Assembly: GCA_022825925.1 (NCBI GenBank)
Contig: JAJDVW010000022.1
Span: 124,001 to 188,000 of the forward strand
From: Pseudomonadales bacterium
GTDB lineage: Bacteria > Pseudomonadota > Gammaproteobacteria > Pseudomonadales > Azotimanducaceae
Direction of reading: 5' to 3'
DNA: 64,000 bases
Made by a program: the position numbers and the translations under genes. Under the pieces are notes generated by a model. It was not told the DNA's origin, made no database searches, and saw only the letters and a program-made list of their open reading frames with translations. This document shows positions 49,066 through 57,716 of this stretch, in pieces (the first letter of the stretch is position 1; every line of letters starts with the position of its first letter).

Positions 49066-49100
49066 CAGACTAGTCTGTATCGACCGCGTTTACGCGTCAA
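49066..49100 (-). promoter_or_regulatory. vapBC promoter and palindromic operator candidate
   Basis: CAGACTAGTCTG (49066-49077) is a perfect 12-bp palindrome 21 nt before the antitoxin ATG. A TTGACG -35-like box (49100-49095) sits so that the palindrome overlaps the expected -10 position, the usual place for an autorepressing toxin-antitoxin complex. A further CAGAC half-site lies closer to the start. Confidence 0.45.
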
Positions 49101-49178
49101 GCAGTCGCGGCCTTTGTGTCGCGGCCTTTGGTGGCTTGGTACGCGGTCGGTGGGTCATCGGGGCAGGCGGACACCGCG

Positions 49179-49997
49179 CTACCCGCGCGCCAGCAGCTCG
49201 TCTCCGCTCTCGCGGACCGCCCCCCGCAGCGTCTTCATGAGCTGCCGGAACACCGTGGGGTTCGCGGCGACCAGGTTGCCGGTCTCCATGAAGCGGTCGC
49301 CGCCGGCGATGTCGGCGACGAAGCCGCCGGCCTCCCGCACGATCACGGTCGGCGCCGCCATGTCCCAGGGCTGCAGCCCGACCTGGAAGAAGGCGTCCGT
49401 GCGCCCCGCAGCCACGTAGGCGAGGTCGAGGGCGGCGGCGCCCATGGCACGGACCGAACGGCAGCCGCCGCGGCAGGCGCGCAGCATCTCGGTGTAGCTC
49501 GCCAGGTGGCGCTCCAGTTGTGCGTAGGGGATGCCGGTGGACACGATGGCGCGCTCGAGGGCGCGGGTGTTGGTGACGCGGATGCGCGCGTCGTTCATGC
49601 GGGCGCCCGCCCCGCGGGTCGCGGAGAACTCCTCGTTGTGCACCGGGTCGACGACGACGCCGTGCTCGAGGACGGCGCCCTTGCGCACGGCGATCGCGAT
49701 GCAGAAATGGGGGATGCCGGCCAGGAAGTTGGTGGTGCCGTCGAGGGGGTCGATGATCCAGGTGTACTCGGCGTCGGGACGCGCGGCGCCGCGCTCTTCG
49801 CCGAGTACGCCATGGTCCGGATAGGCGCGCATGATGGTGTCCACGATGGCGTCTTCGGCGGCGCGGTCGATCTCGGAGACGAAGTCGTTCTTCGCCTTTT
49901 CCTCGACGCGCAGGCTCCCGGCCCGGTCCATGGCGCGCACCACGATCCGGCCGGCCCGCCGCGCCGCGCGCAACGCGATGTTGACCATGGGGTGCAT
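49179..49997 (-). CDS. suhB: inositol-1-monophosphatase family protein SuhB
   Basis: 272 aa, MHPMVNIALRAARRAG start. Li-sensitive phosphatase motifs: VLGEERGA (metal Glu), WIIDPLDGTTNFLAGIPHF (metal Asp and DGT), and QPWDMAAPTVIVREAGG (WD-A). SuhB hydrolyses inositol phosphates and, in E. coli, is part of the rRNA antitermination complex. Divergent from trmJ, the order found in many gammaproteobacteria. Confidence 0.96.
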   Translation of the reverse strand: MHPMVNIALRAARRAGRIVVRAMDRAGSLRVEEKAKNDFVSEIDRAAEDAIVDTIMRAYPDHGVLGEERGAARPDAEYTWIIDPLDGTTNFLAGIPHFCIAIAVRKGAVLEHGVVVDPVHNEEFSATRGAGARMNDARIRVTNTRALERAIVSTGIPYAQLERHLASYTEMLRACRGGCRSVRAMGAAALDLAYVAAGRTDAFFQVGLQPWDMAAPTVIVREAGGFVADIAGGDRFMETGNLVAANPTVFRQLMKTLRGAVRESGDELLARG

Positions 49998-50078
49998 GCG
50001 GCGGGGGCGTTCCCGGGGGCACAGGGGGGATAGGACGCTATGCTATCACCGTCCTTTCACGACGAGACGGTCAAACAG

Positions 50079-50819
50079 ATGGGCGAGGTCCGGATCGTGC
50101 TGGTCGAACCCAGCCATCCCGGGAACATCGGCGGCGCGGCGCGCGCCATGAAGACGATGGGTCTCGACGCGCTCTACCTCGTGCGCCCGGGCCGGTTCCC
50201 GGACCCGCAGGCGGACTGGAGGGCGTCGCAGGCGGTGGACGTCGTGGCGGCCGCGGCAGTCGTCGACACCATCGACGACGCGATCGGCGACTGCGCGCTC
50301 GCGATCGGGACCAGCACCCGAGAGCGCCGCATTCCCTGGCCGCAGGCCAATGCGGAGGAGGTCGCCGCGAAGATCGTCGCCGGCGGCTACGAGCAGCCGG
50401 TCGCGATCCTCTTCGGGCGCGAGACGAGCGGGCTCAGCAACGAGGAACTGCAGCGCTGCCACCTGCACCTGACGATCCCCGCGAACCCGGCGTACCCGTC
50501 CCTGAACCTGGCGATGGCCGTGCAGGTGGTGTGCTACGAACTCTTCAAGGCGCGCGGGGCCGCCTCCGCGCCCCTGCCGTCCGATCGCCGGCATGCCACG
50601 GTCACGGAACTCGAGGCGTTCTTCGCGCATCTCGAGACGGCGTTGCTGCGCGTGGGCTTCCTCAATCCCAAGGCGCCGCGGCAGGTGATGACCCGCATGC
50701 GGCGCCTGTTCGGGCGCGTGGGTCTCGACGAGACGGAACTCGGCATGCTGCGGGGCATGCTGTCGCACATCGAGTCGGTCGCGAAGCGACCGGACGCCAA
50801 CGCGCGTCGACTGGAATGA
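50079..50819 (+). CDS. trmJ: tRNA (cytidine/uridine-2'-O-)-methyltransferase TrmJ
   Basis: 246 aa from the ATG at 50079, which gives the family N-terminus (MGEVRIVLVEPSHPGNIGG); the ATG at 50040 would add 13 residues and cannot be excluded. SPOUT knot motifs: AARAMKTMGLDALYLV, ILFGRETSGLSNEEL and PSLNLAMAVQVVCYEL. It methylates position 32 of several tRNAs with S-adenosylmethionine. In E. coli trmJ is next to suhB and iscR; here two accessory genes intervene before iscR. Confidence 0.95.
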   Translation: MGEVRIVLVEPSHPGNIGGAARAMKTMGLDALYLVRPGRFPDPQADWRASQAVDVVAAAAVVDTIDDAIGDCALAIGTSTRERRIPWPQANAEEVAAKIVAGGYEQPVAILFGRETSGLSNEELQRCHLHLTIPANPAYPSLNLAMAVQVVCYELFKARGAASAPLPSDRRHATVTELEAFFAHLETALLRVGFLNPKAPRQVMTRMRRLFGRVGLDETELGMLRGMLSHIESVAKRPDANARRLE

Positions 50820-51284
50820 ACGTTGGAATAGTAGCCAATGGCGGGAACGACGCCGCTCCCGACCCTAGATGTCGGTTGGCTTGCGTCGAGAAGCTCGAAT
50901 GGCTGAAGGACGAGGGGACCGTTGCCGTGGACGACAAACTACTCGTCTTCGACGAGTACGGGAAGCACCTGAACTTGGGGGGACAGCCGGGCGTCGGCGA
51001 TGCGTTTGAAGCACATCCACGACGAACAGTGCAGAGAAGACAAGGTGAGGAGATTCGTGATTACGCCGTCGGACGACGAGGGAAGGGGATTCGACGAGCT
51101 CCCGGAGAACTCCTTCGATCCTTCCGACCGGAAGTTCCTGGCGGTAGCCGTGGTGGCCAATGCCGTAGTAGTCAACGCCGTCGACGGTGACTGGGGAGAG
51201 GCGCGGCGGTTGATGGACGAGCTCGAGGTAAAGGTGAAGGAACTCTGTCCGCACCTTCCGCAGATTCGGGCGTCGACCCAATAG
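50816..51284 (+). pseudogene. PIN-like conserved protein broken by one frameshift
   Basis: From ATG 50816 (overlapping the trmJ stop): MNVGIVANGGN, CVEKLEWLKDEGTVAVDDKL, FDEYGKHLNLGGQPGVGDAF. Near 51003 the frame shifts by one to LKHIHDEQ, then VRRFVITPSDDEGRGFDELP, FDPSDRKFLAVAVVANAVVV and NAVDGDWGE. Joined, it is a ~155-aa PIN-like protein with acidic residues in VFDEY, SDRKF and DGDW. One missing base inactivates it. Neighbour of an RNA ligase gene. Confidence 0.7.
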
Positions 51285-51303
51285 ATGGGGCAGCGTCCGA
51301 GCG

Positions 51304-51975
51304 TTGCGATCGCGTTTCGTGAACCCGAGATACCCGAGAACGCGCTATTGGTCCCACTCGCCCACCGTCGGCAGCGGGGATCTTGTGCATGCCGACCCGG
51401 AGCGTTTCGTGGGGCAACCTGTCGTGGCCACGGAGAAGCTGGACGGCGGCAACACGCTCCTGCATCGGGGGAAGGTCTACGCCCGCAGCGTCTACTCGCC
51501 CTCGGAAGGGAAATGGATGGCCATGGTCAAGAAACACCATGCCTGGAAGGTCCGCGAGCCCGACGTGTACCTCTACGGAGAGGACATCTACGGGGTGCAC
51601 AGCATCGAGTACGACCCGGTTGGGGAGGGAGAGACCTTCTACGCCTTCGCGCTCCGGGATGGCGAGGGCGCGTTTGCGTCGTTCGGGGATCTCGAGGCCT
51701 ACGCTGCGTCGAAGAACATTCCGGTCGTCCCCGTGCTGTACCACGGACGTTTCGCCTCCATCGGGGAGATTCGGGCCTTCATGGAGACCGCGCACCGAGA
51801 ACCGTCGGCGCTCGGGGGCGCTCGGGAGGGGATCGTCCTGCGGCTGGCCAGAGGGTTTCCGGCCTCGGAGTTCGCGAGCAATGTCTGCAAGAGCGTTCGA
51901 GAGGGTCACGTGCAGAGCGAGGAACACTGGACCCGGGACTGGCGCCCGTGCCGTATCGCGGCCCCGCGGTCGTGA
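51304..51975 (+). CDS. RNA ligase family protein (Rnl2-like nucleotidyltransferase)
   Basis: About 223 aa, TTG start at 51304 (a GTG at 51319 is an alternative). Covalent nucleotidyltransferase motifs in order: ATEKLDGGN (motif I, AMP-accepting Lys in KxDG), YLYGEDIYGVHSI (motif III), FYAFAL (IIIa), EGIVLRL (IV) and VCKSVR (V). It is short and lacks an added C-terminal domain. Such enzymes seal nicked RNA, often repairing tRNA or rRNA cut by toxins. It stands between trmJ and iscR beside a broken PIN-like gene. Confidence 0.85.
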   Translation: MRSRFVNPRYPRTRYWSHSPTVGSGDLVHADPERFVGQPVVATEKLDGGNTLLHRGKVYARSVYSPSEGKWMAMVKKHHAWKVREPDVYLYGEDIYGVHSIEYDPVGEGETFYAFALRDGEGAFASFGDLEAYAASKNIPVVPVLYHGRFASIGEIRAFMETAHREPSALGGAREGIVLRLARGFPASEFASNVCKSVREGHVQSEEHWTRDWRPCRIAAPRS

Positions 51976-52069
51976 AGCCGCTGGCCCGATAAGCCGGGGC
52001 CTCCGACTGGAACGGACACCGTCGCTATTGCATACTCTCGGCCGGTTCTCGCGGCGCGGGTCGTGGATC

Positions 52070-52531
52070 ATGCGGCTGACAACCAAGGGCCGTTACGCGG
52101 TGACGGCAGTGCTCGATCTGGCGCTGCACGGCGAGCGGGGCCCCGTGCCCCTGTCGGACATCTCCCGGCGCCAGGGCATCTCCCGACCCTACCTCGAACA
52201 GTTGTTCGGCAAGCTGAAACAGGAAGGCTACATCGACAGCGTGCGGGGGCCCGGGGGCGGATACCGGCTGGACTGCGCCTTGGACGACCTGAGCGTCTCC
52301 GACATCGTCTGCGCGGTGGGGGAGGGCGTGGACGCCACCCGTTGCGGAGGTACCGGCGACTGCCAGGACGGCGAGATCTGTTTGACGCACGAACTCTGGG
52401 CCGACCTGTCGCAGCAGATCGACCTCTTTCTCAAACGCATCACGTTCGCGTCGCTGGTGGCGCGCCGCGACGTGGCCCATGTGGCGAGACGGCAGGACGA
52501 CGGCAACCTGATCGACTCGCGCATGCTGTGA
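52070..52531 (+). CDS. iscR: Fe-S cluster-responsive transcriptional regulator IscR
   Basis: 153 aa. Rrf2 winged helix: [51 protein letters not shown]. Cluster ligands are in [19 protein letters not shown], the three Cys plus His that bind [2Fe-2S]. In its holo-form IscR represses the isc operon, so autoregulation is expected, though no clear IscR box could be read upstream. iscS follows 16 nt later. Confidence 0.95.
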   Translation: MRLTTKGRYAVTAVLDLALHGERGPVPLSDISRRQGISRPYLEQLFGKLKQEGYIDSVRGPGGGYRLDCALDDLSVSDIVCAVGEGVDATRCGGTGDCQDGEICLTHELWADLSQQIDLFLKRITFASLVARRDVAHVARRQDDGNLIDSRML

Positions 52532-52547
52532 CTCCCGTCGGGACCAC

Positions 52548-53705
52548 GTGACGCCCGCCAAGGCCGTTTACCTCGACTACTCCGCCACGACGCCAGTAGA
52601 CCCGCGCGTCGCGCAGCGCATGAGCGGGTGCCTGCTGACGGAGGGCGTCTTCGGCAACCCGGCGTCGCGGTCGCACGTGTACGGGTGGGAAGCGGAGGAG
52701 CTGGTGGAGGAGGCCCGTGCGCGGGTCGCCGCGCTCTTCAACGCGGACCCCCGCGAGGTGGTGTGGACGTCCGGCGCCACCGAGTCCGACAACCTCGCCG
52801 TCAAGGGCGTGGTCGAGGCGGCGGGCGGCCGCCACGTGGTGACGACGAGCTACGAGCACAAGGCGGTGCTCGACACATGCGCCTGGCTGGAGACCCTGGG
52901 CGTGGAGGTGACGTACGTCGATCCCGACGCCGACGGCCTGGTCGCCCCGGCGGCGGTCGAGGACGCGCTCCGGGACGACACGGCGCTGGTGTCGGTGATG
53001 CACGCCAACAACGAGATCGGCGTCGTCAACGAGATCCGCGCGATCGGCGCCGCGTGCCGGCGGCGCGGCGTGACGTTCCACACCGACGCAGCGCAGAGCG
53101 CCGGCAAGATCCCGATCGACATGCGTGGGGACAACCTCGACCTGGTCAGCGTGTCGGGCCACAAGATCTACGGTCCGAAGGGGGTCGGTGCGCTCCTCGT
53201 GCGCCGGGAGCCGCCGCTCCGCGTGGCCGCGCAGATCCACGGTGGCGGCCACGAGCGGGGCATGCGGTCCGGCACGCTCGCGACGCACCAGATCGTCGGC
53301 CTCGGCGAGGCCTGCCGCATCTGCCACGAGGACATGGAGCGCGAGGGGGACCGCATCCGCGCGCTGCGGGACCGGCTGTGGCGCTGTCTGGCGCAACTCC
53401 CCGGCGTGCGGCTGAACGGCTCGGAGGAGCACCGCCTGCCGGGTACGCTGAACGCGTCCTTTGCCGACGTGGACGGCGAGACGCTGCTCCTGGCGCTGGA
53501 CGACGTGGCGGTCTCGACCGGCTCCGCGTGCACGTCGGCCACGGTGGAACCGTCCTACGTGCTCAAGGTGCTCGGCGTTCCCGACGCGCTCGCCCACGCC
53601 TCGATCCGCTTCACGGTGGGACGCTACACGTCCGATCGCGACATCGATTTCGCGGGGCGCCGCGTCGTCGAGGTGGTGGAGAAGCTGCGGGGCGGGCGCG
53701 TATAA
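52548..53705 (+). CDS. iscS: cysteine desulfurase IscS
   Basis: 385 aa, GTG start. Class V aminotransferase fold: [57 protein letters not shown] (PLP Lys) and the mobile sulfur-transfer loop [17 protein letters not shown] (active Cys). Supplies sulfur for Fe-S clusters and tRNA thiolation. Unusually, iscU, iscA, hscBA and fdx do not follow; ndk does. The C-terminus (KLRGGRV) is shorter than in E. coli IscS, which may affect IscU docking. Confidence 0.95.
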   Translation: MTPAKAVYLDYSATTPVDPRVAQRMSGCLLTEGVFGNPASRSHVYGWEAEELVEEARARVAALFNADPREVVWTSGATESDNLAVKGVVEAAGGRHVVTTSYEHKAVLDTCAWLETLGVEVTYVDPDADGLVAPAAVEDALRDDTALVSVMHANNEIGVVNEIRAIGAACRRRGVTFHTDAAQSAGKIPIDMRGDNLDLVSVSGHKIYGPKGVGALLVRREPPLRVAAQIHGGGHERGMRSGTLATHQIVGLGEACRICHEDMEREGDRIRALRDRLWRCLAQLPGVRLNGSEEHRLPGTLNASFADVDGETLLLALDDVAVSTGSACTSATVEPSYVLKVLGVPDALAHASIRFTVGRYTSDRDIDFAGRRVVEVVEKLRGGRV

Positions 53706-53787
53706 TCCGCGCCTGCCCGAGCCTCGGGTTCAGGCGACGCATCTGGTCGGCGGCCGGCAAGGCCACGCGCTTCGACGGAGACACTCC

Positions 53788-54246
53788 ATGGCCCTGGAAC
53801 GCACGCTTTCGATCGTGAAGCCCGACGCCGTGGAACGGAACATCGTCGGCGAGGTCTACTCGCGGTTCGAGAAGGCCGGGCTGCGCATCGTCGCGGCGAA
53901 GATGATGCGGCTGTCCCGGGACGCCGCGGCCGGTTTCTACGCCGAGCACCAGGGCAAGCCCTTCTACGACAACCTGCTGTCCTACATGAGTTCCGGACCG
54001 GTGATGGTCCAGGTCCTCGAGGGCGACGACGCGATCCTGGTCAACCGCCGGCTGATGGGTGCGACCGATCCGCGGGAGGCGGCGCCGGGCACCATCCGGG
54101 CCGACTTCGCCGACTCGGTGGACGCGAACGCGGTGCACGGCTCGGACTCCCCGGCGAGCGCCGAACGCGAGATCGCCTACTTCTTCTGCGACGCCGAGAT
54201 CTGCGCGCGGGGGCGGGGGTCGCGGGGGCGGGGGTCGCAGGAATAG
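53788..54246 (+). CDS. ndk: nucleoside diphosphate kinase
   Basis: 152 aa. [56 protein letters not shown] and the phosphohistidine loop [16 protein letters not shown]. Balances NTP pools. The last ~12 residues ([12 protein letters not shown]) extend beyond the normal end and are encoded by a 15-bp GC-rich tandem duplication. 83 nt after iscS. Confidence 0.97.
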   Translation: MALERTLSIVKPDAVERNIVGEVYSRFEKAGLRIVAAKMMRLSRDAAAGFYAEHQGKPFYDNLLSYMSSGPVMVQVLEGDDAILVNRRLMGATDPREAAPGTIRADFADSVDANAVHGSDSPASAEREIAYFFCDAEICARGRGSRGRGSQE

Positions 54247-54258
54247 AAGGGCGGCGCC

Positions 54259-55350
54259 GTGGTCAATCTCCTTGGCCTCGACCGCGCCGCGCTCACGCGG
54301 TACTTCGCGGGTCTCGGCGAGACGCCCTACCGAGCGCGGATCCTGATGCGCTGGGTGTACAAGCGCGGCGTCACCGATTTCGCGGCCATGACGGATTTCT
54401 CGAAAGCCCTGCGGGCACGGCTCGCGGCCGAGGCGGAACTGCGGGCGCCCGAAGTGGCGGATCGCCAGTGCTCGGCCGACGGGACCGTGAAGTGGTCCAT
54501 GCGCACGGATGCCGGCGATCTCGTCGAGACGGTGCTCATCCCGGACGGCGGCCGCAACACGCTGTGCATCTCGTCCCAGGCCGGTTGCGCGCTCGACTGC
54601 GCCTTCTGTGCGACCGGCAAGCAGGGTTTCAACGGCAACCTGTCGCCGGCGGAGATCGGCGGTCAGGTCTGGCTGGCCGCGCAGGAACTCGCGTCCCGCG
54701 GCGATGCGCGCGGGATCACCAATGTCGTCTTCATGGGCATGGGCGAGCCGCTACTGAACTTCGACGCGACGACGACGGTGGCAAACCTGCTGATCGACGA
54801 CTACGCGTATGGAATCTCGAAGCGCCGCGTGACCGTGAGCACGGCGGGGGTCGTCCCGCGGATCCGGGAACTCGCCCGGCACGCGGACTGCGCGCTGGCG
54901 GTGAGCCTGCACGCGCCTGACGACGCGCTCCGGAACGAACTCGTGCCGCTCAATCGCCGCTATCCGCTGGCGGAACTCCTCGACGCATGCGGCGAGTATC
55001 TCTCCGGCGTCGGCGAGCGGCGCTCGGTGACGATGGAGTACGCCCTCATCAAGGGCTGGAACGACAGCCTCGAGCACGCGCGCGCGCTCGCGAAGCTGCT
55101 GCGTCCCCTGCGTGCGAAGATCAACCTGATCCCGTTCAACCCGTTTCCGGACAGCGGCTTCGAGCGCCCCGACGACGACGTGCTGCGCGCCTTCCAGACC
55201 AGCCTGATGAACGCGGGCTACACCGCGACGCTGCGCACCACGCGGGGCGCCGACATCGCCGCGGCCTGCGGGCAGCTCGTCGGCGCGGTCCGTGACCGCA
55301 CGAACCGCAGCGCGCGCCTCGCACGCATCCGCGCACGCGAAGTCGCGTAG
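54259..55350 (+). CDS. rlmN: dual-specificity 23S rRNA/tRNA adenine-C2 methyltransferase RlmN
   Basis: 363 aa, GTG start. Radical-SAM cluster motif CALDCAFCATGKQGF (CxxxCxxC), FMGMGEPLLN, VTVSTAGVVPRI, LAVSLHAPDD, EYALIKGWNDS, INLIPFNPFP, and the second catalytic Cys in the C-terminal IAAACGQL. Methylates A2503 of 23S rRNA and A37 of tRNA. Needs Fe-S supply from the neighbouring isc genes. Confidence 0.97.
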   Translation: MVNLLGLDRAALTRYFAGLGETPYRARILMRWVYKRGVTDFAAMTDFSKALRARLAAEAELRAPEVADRQCSADGTVKWSMRTDAGDLVETVLIPDGGRNTLCISSQAGCALDCAFCATGKQGFNGNLSPAEIGGQVWLAAQELASRGDARGITNVVFMGMGEPLLNFDATTTVANLLIDDYAYGISKRRVTVSTAGVVPRIRELARHADCALAVSLHAPDDALRNELVPLNRRYPLAELLDACGEYLSGVGERRSVTMEYALIKGWNDSLEHARALAKLLRPLRAKINLIPFNPFPDSGFERPDDDVLRAFQTSLMNAGYTATLRTTRGADIAAACGQLVGAVRDRTNRSARLARIRAREVA

Positions 55351-55412
55351 TCGCGCCGGCAGGCAGGTAGCAGGTAGGCAGGTAGCACGTAGACAGGTGG
55401 AGAGAAGCGAGG
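55351..55412. repeat. short imperfect tandem repeats between rlmN and rodZ
   Basis: The spacer contains repeated GCAGGTAG-like units (for example CAGGCAGGTAGCAGGTAGGC around 55361), five or so in ~40 bp, followed by GTGGAGAGAAGCGAGG as the rodZ ribosome site. Looks like a simple-sequence expansion, not a known regulator site. Confidence 0.6.
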
Positions 55413-56426
55413 ATGGCGGACCCAGGCGAAAGCACGGCGAACGGTCCCGGCCCGGCATTGCGCACGGCCCGGGAGGCGCTCGGCATCACGCTGGAGGACG
55501 TGGCGGACGCCATGAACGTGCCGGTCGGGACGGTCCACCACATCGAGGAGAACGCCTTCGACCTGTTGCCGGCGCCCCCGTTCACGAGGGGCTACATCCG
55601 GACGTACGCACGCCTGCTCCGCCTTGATGGCGATGTCCTGGTGCGCGAGTACGGGGAGGCGATCCTCGACGAAGCCGAGGCGAAGCTCGTGGTCGAGGTG
55701 GAGAAGCCGTCCCTCGCCGAGCTGCCCCAGCGGCACCCCGGCTGGGTGTTCGGCGGCGCCGTGTTCGCGGTGGCGGTCGCGGGAGCGCTGGTGCTGTGGT
55801 GGGCGTGGCCGCAGGAGCCGGAGCCGCGCGCTGCCACGAGTCCGGTCGCGGCGGCGGAAACGCCGCGCGCCGCACCGGGTGCGTCACGGACTCCGGTCGC
55901 CACCCCGGCGCCTGCACCGCCCCCGGAAGCCGGGCCGCCGGCAGATGCGGCGACGCTGACCGCGGCCGAAGCGCCAACGGTGTCTCCCGAACTTCCGCTG
56001 CCCACGCCGGCTCCGGATGCGCGTGCACTGCCCGATGCGGAAACGGAACCGGGTCCCGTGGTGGCGCCCGAAACGGTCCCGGAAACCGTGTCCCTGCGGG
56101 AGATTCTGCAAGCCCAGCCGGAGCGGGACGAGGCGCCCGAGCCGGATCCGTTCGGTGGGCCTTCCCTGGAGCCGCTGGCCGCCGGCGCGGACCTGCTGGA
56201 ACTCGCTTTCGTGGGCGACTGCTGGGTGGAGGTGTTCGACCGCGAAGGCCGCATCGTGCACATGGACATGAGCCTGGCCGGCGATTCCCTGCGCCTGCAG
56301 GGCGAGGCGCCGTTCTCGATTCGGCTCGGCAACGCTCCCGCCGCGACGCTGGCATTCAACGGCGAATCCGTGGAGCTCGCGCCGCACATTCGCGCGAACG
56401 TCGCGAACCTGGTGCTCGGGGACTAG
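55413..56426 (+). CDS. rodZ: cytoskeletal protein RodZ
   Basis: 337 aa. N-terminal helix-turn-helix (residues ~10-75: LRTAREALGITLEDVADAMN, PFTRGYIRTYARLL) that binds MreB, membrane helix ~110-128 (VFGGAVFAVAVAGALVLWW), an Ala/Pro/Glu-rich periplasmic linker (~130-245) and a C-terminal DUF4115 beta domain (LLELAFVGDCWVEVFD, LRLQGEAPFSIRLGNA). Needed for rod shape. Position between rlmN and hisS is conserved; pilW and ispG are missing here. Confidence 0.94.
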   Translation: MADPGESTANGPGPALRTAREALGITLEDVADAMNVPVGTVHHIEENAFDLLPAPPFTRGYIRTYARLLRLDGDVLVREYGEAILDEAEAKLVVEVEKPSLAELPQRHPGWVFGGAVFAVAVAGALVLWWAWPQEPEPRAATSPVAAAETPRAAPGASRTPVATPAPAPPPEAGPPADAATLTAAEAPTVSPELPLPTPAPDARALPDAETEPGPVVAPETVPETVSLREILQAQPERDEAPEPDPFGGPSLEPLAAGADLLELAFVGDCWVEVFDREGRIVHMDMSLAGDSLRLQGEAPFSIRLGNAPAATLAFNGESVELAPHIRANVANLVLGD

Positions 56427-56430
56427 TCCG

Positions 56431-57696
56431 ATGGAGTTCAGGCGGGTCCGGGGAATGCGCGACCTCGTGGCGGGGGACGCCGAACGCGCGCGGCGCGTCG
56501 AGGAGGCGCTTGTCGACGCGATGCGCTCCTATGGATACGAGGAAGTGCGCCTGCCGCTGCTCGAGGCGTCGGAGCTCTTCAGCCGCGGCGTGGGCGAGGC
56601 GACGGACATCGTCGAGAAGGAGATGTACACGTTCCTCGACCGGGGCGGCAAGCAGCTTTCGCTGCGGCCGGAGGGCACCGCCAGTTGCGTGCGCGCGGGG
56701 ATCGAGCAGGGCCTGTTCCACCGCCGCAGCCGGCGCCTCTGGTACGCGGGCCCGATGTTCCGCTACGAGCGCCCGCAGAAAGGCCGCTTTCGCCAGTTCG
56801 ACCAAGTGGGAGCGGAGGTGTTCGGCGTCGCGGGGCCGGAAGCCGAGGCGGAACTCGTGCAGATGGTCTGGTCGATCTGGGACCGGCTCGGCATCGCGGA
56901 CGGCATCGCGCTCGAGATCAACACCGTCGGAGCGGGGCGGTCGCGCCAGGTCTTCCGCGACGCCCTGGTCGCGTTTCTCGCGCCGCGGGCCGACGCGCTC
57001 GACGCGGACAGCCGGCGACGGCTCGACACCAACCCGCTGCGCATCCTGGACAGCAAGGTGCCGTCCACCCGCGCGCTGCTCGAGGGCGCGCCGGAACTGC
57101 ACGACTTCCTGGACGACTCGGACAAGGTGCACTTCGACGAAATGCGGCGCCTGCTCGACGAGTTGCGGATGCCGTACCGCGTGAACCCGCGTCTCGTGCG
57201 GGGCCTCGACTACTACACGCACACGGTGTTCGAGTGGGTCACGGACGGCGTCGGCGCCCAGGACGCCGTGTGCGCCGGAGGGCGCTACGACGGGCTGGTC
57301 GAGAGCCTGGGGGGCCGGGCGACGCCGGCGGCGGGGTTCGCCATCGGTGTCGACCGGGTCGTGCTGCTGGCCTCCGAAACGCAGGGCAAGATCGACTATC
57401 GTCCGGTAGACGCGTATTGGGTCGTGCTCGACCGGAGGTTCATGGGCCGGGTACTGGATATGGCGCAGCGGTTGCGCGACAGTGTCCCCGGGCTGCGCGT
57501 GCGTACGGACACCGCGGGCGGCAAGCCGGCGGCGCAGTTCCGGCGCGCCGACGAGAGCGGCGCCCGCTGGGCGCTGATCGTGGGCGAGGACGAGATCGCC
57601 CGGGACCGGGTGTCCGTGAAGTGGCTGCGCGAGGAGCGGGAGCAGGCGATGCTGCCGTTCGAGGAACTCGGCGGCGCGCTGCGCACCACGTGTTGA
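56431..57696 (+). CDS. hisS: histidyl-tRNA synthetase
   Basis: 421 aa. Class II synthetase: FRRVRGMRDLV start, motif 2 LWYAGPMFRYERPQKGRFRQF, HisA motif RLVRGLDYYTHTVFEW, motif 3 region GFAIGVDRVVLL and C-terminal anticodon-binding domain. Starts 4 nt after rodZ. Complete. Confidence 0.97.
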   Translation: MEFRRVRGMRDLVAGDAERARRVEEALVDAMRSYGYEEVRLPLLEASELFSRGVGEATDIVEKEMYTFLDRGGKQLSLRPEGTASCVRAGIEQGLFHRRSRRLWYAGPMFRYERPQKGRFRQFDQVGAEVFGVAGPEAEAELVQMVWSIWDRLGIADGIALEINTVGAGRSRQVFRDALVAFLAPRADALDADSRRRLDTNPLRILDSKVPSTRALLEGAPELHDFLDDSDKVHFDEMRRLLDELRMPYRVNPRLVRGLDYYTHTVFEWVTDGVGAQDAVCAGGRYDGLVESLGGRATPAAGFAIGVDRVVLLASETQGKIDYRPVDAYWVVLDRRFMGRVLDMAQRLRDSVPGLRVRTDTAGGKPAAQFRRADESGARWALIVGEDEIARDRVSVKWLREEREQAMLPFEELGGALRTTC

Positions 57697-57716
57697 GGAC
57701 GGATCTTGGCGGAATA

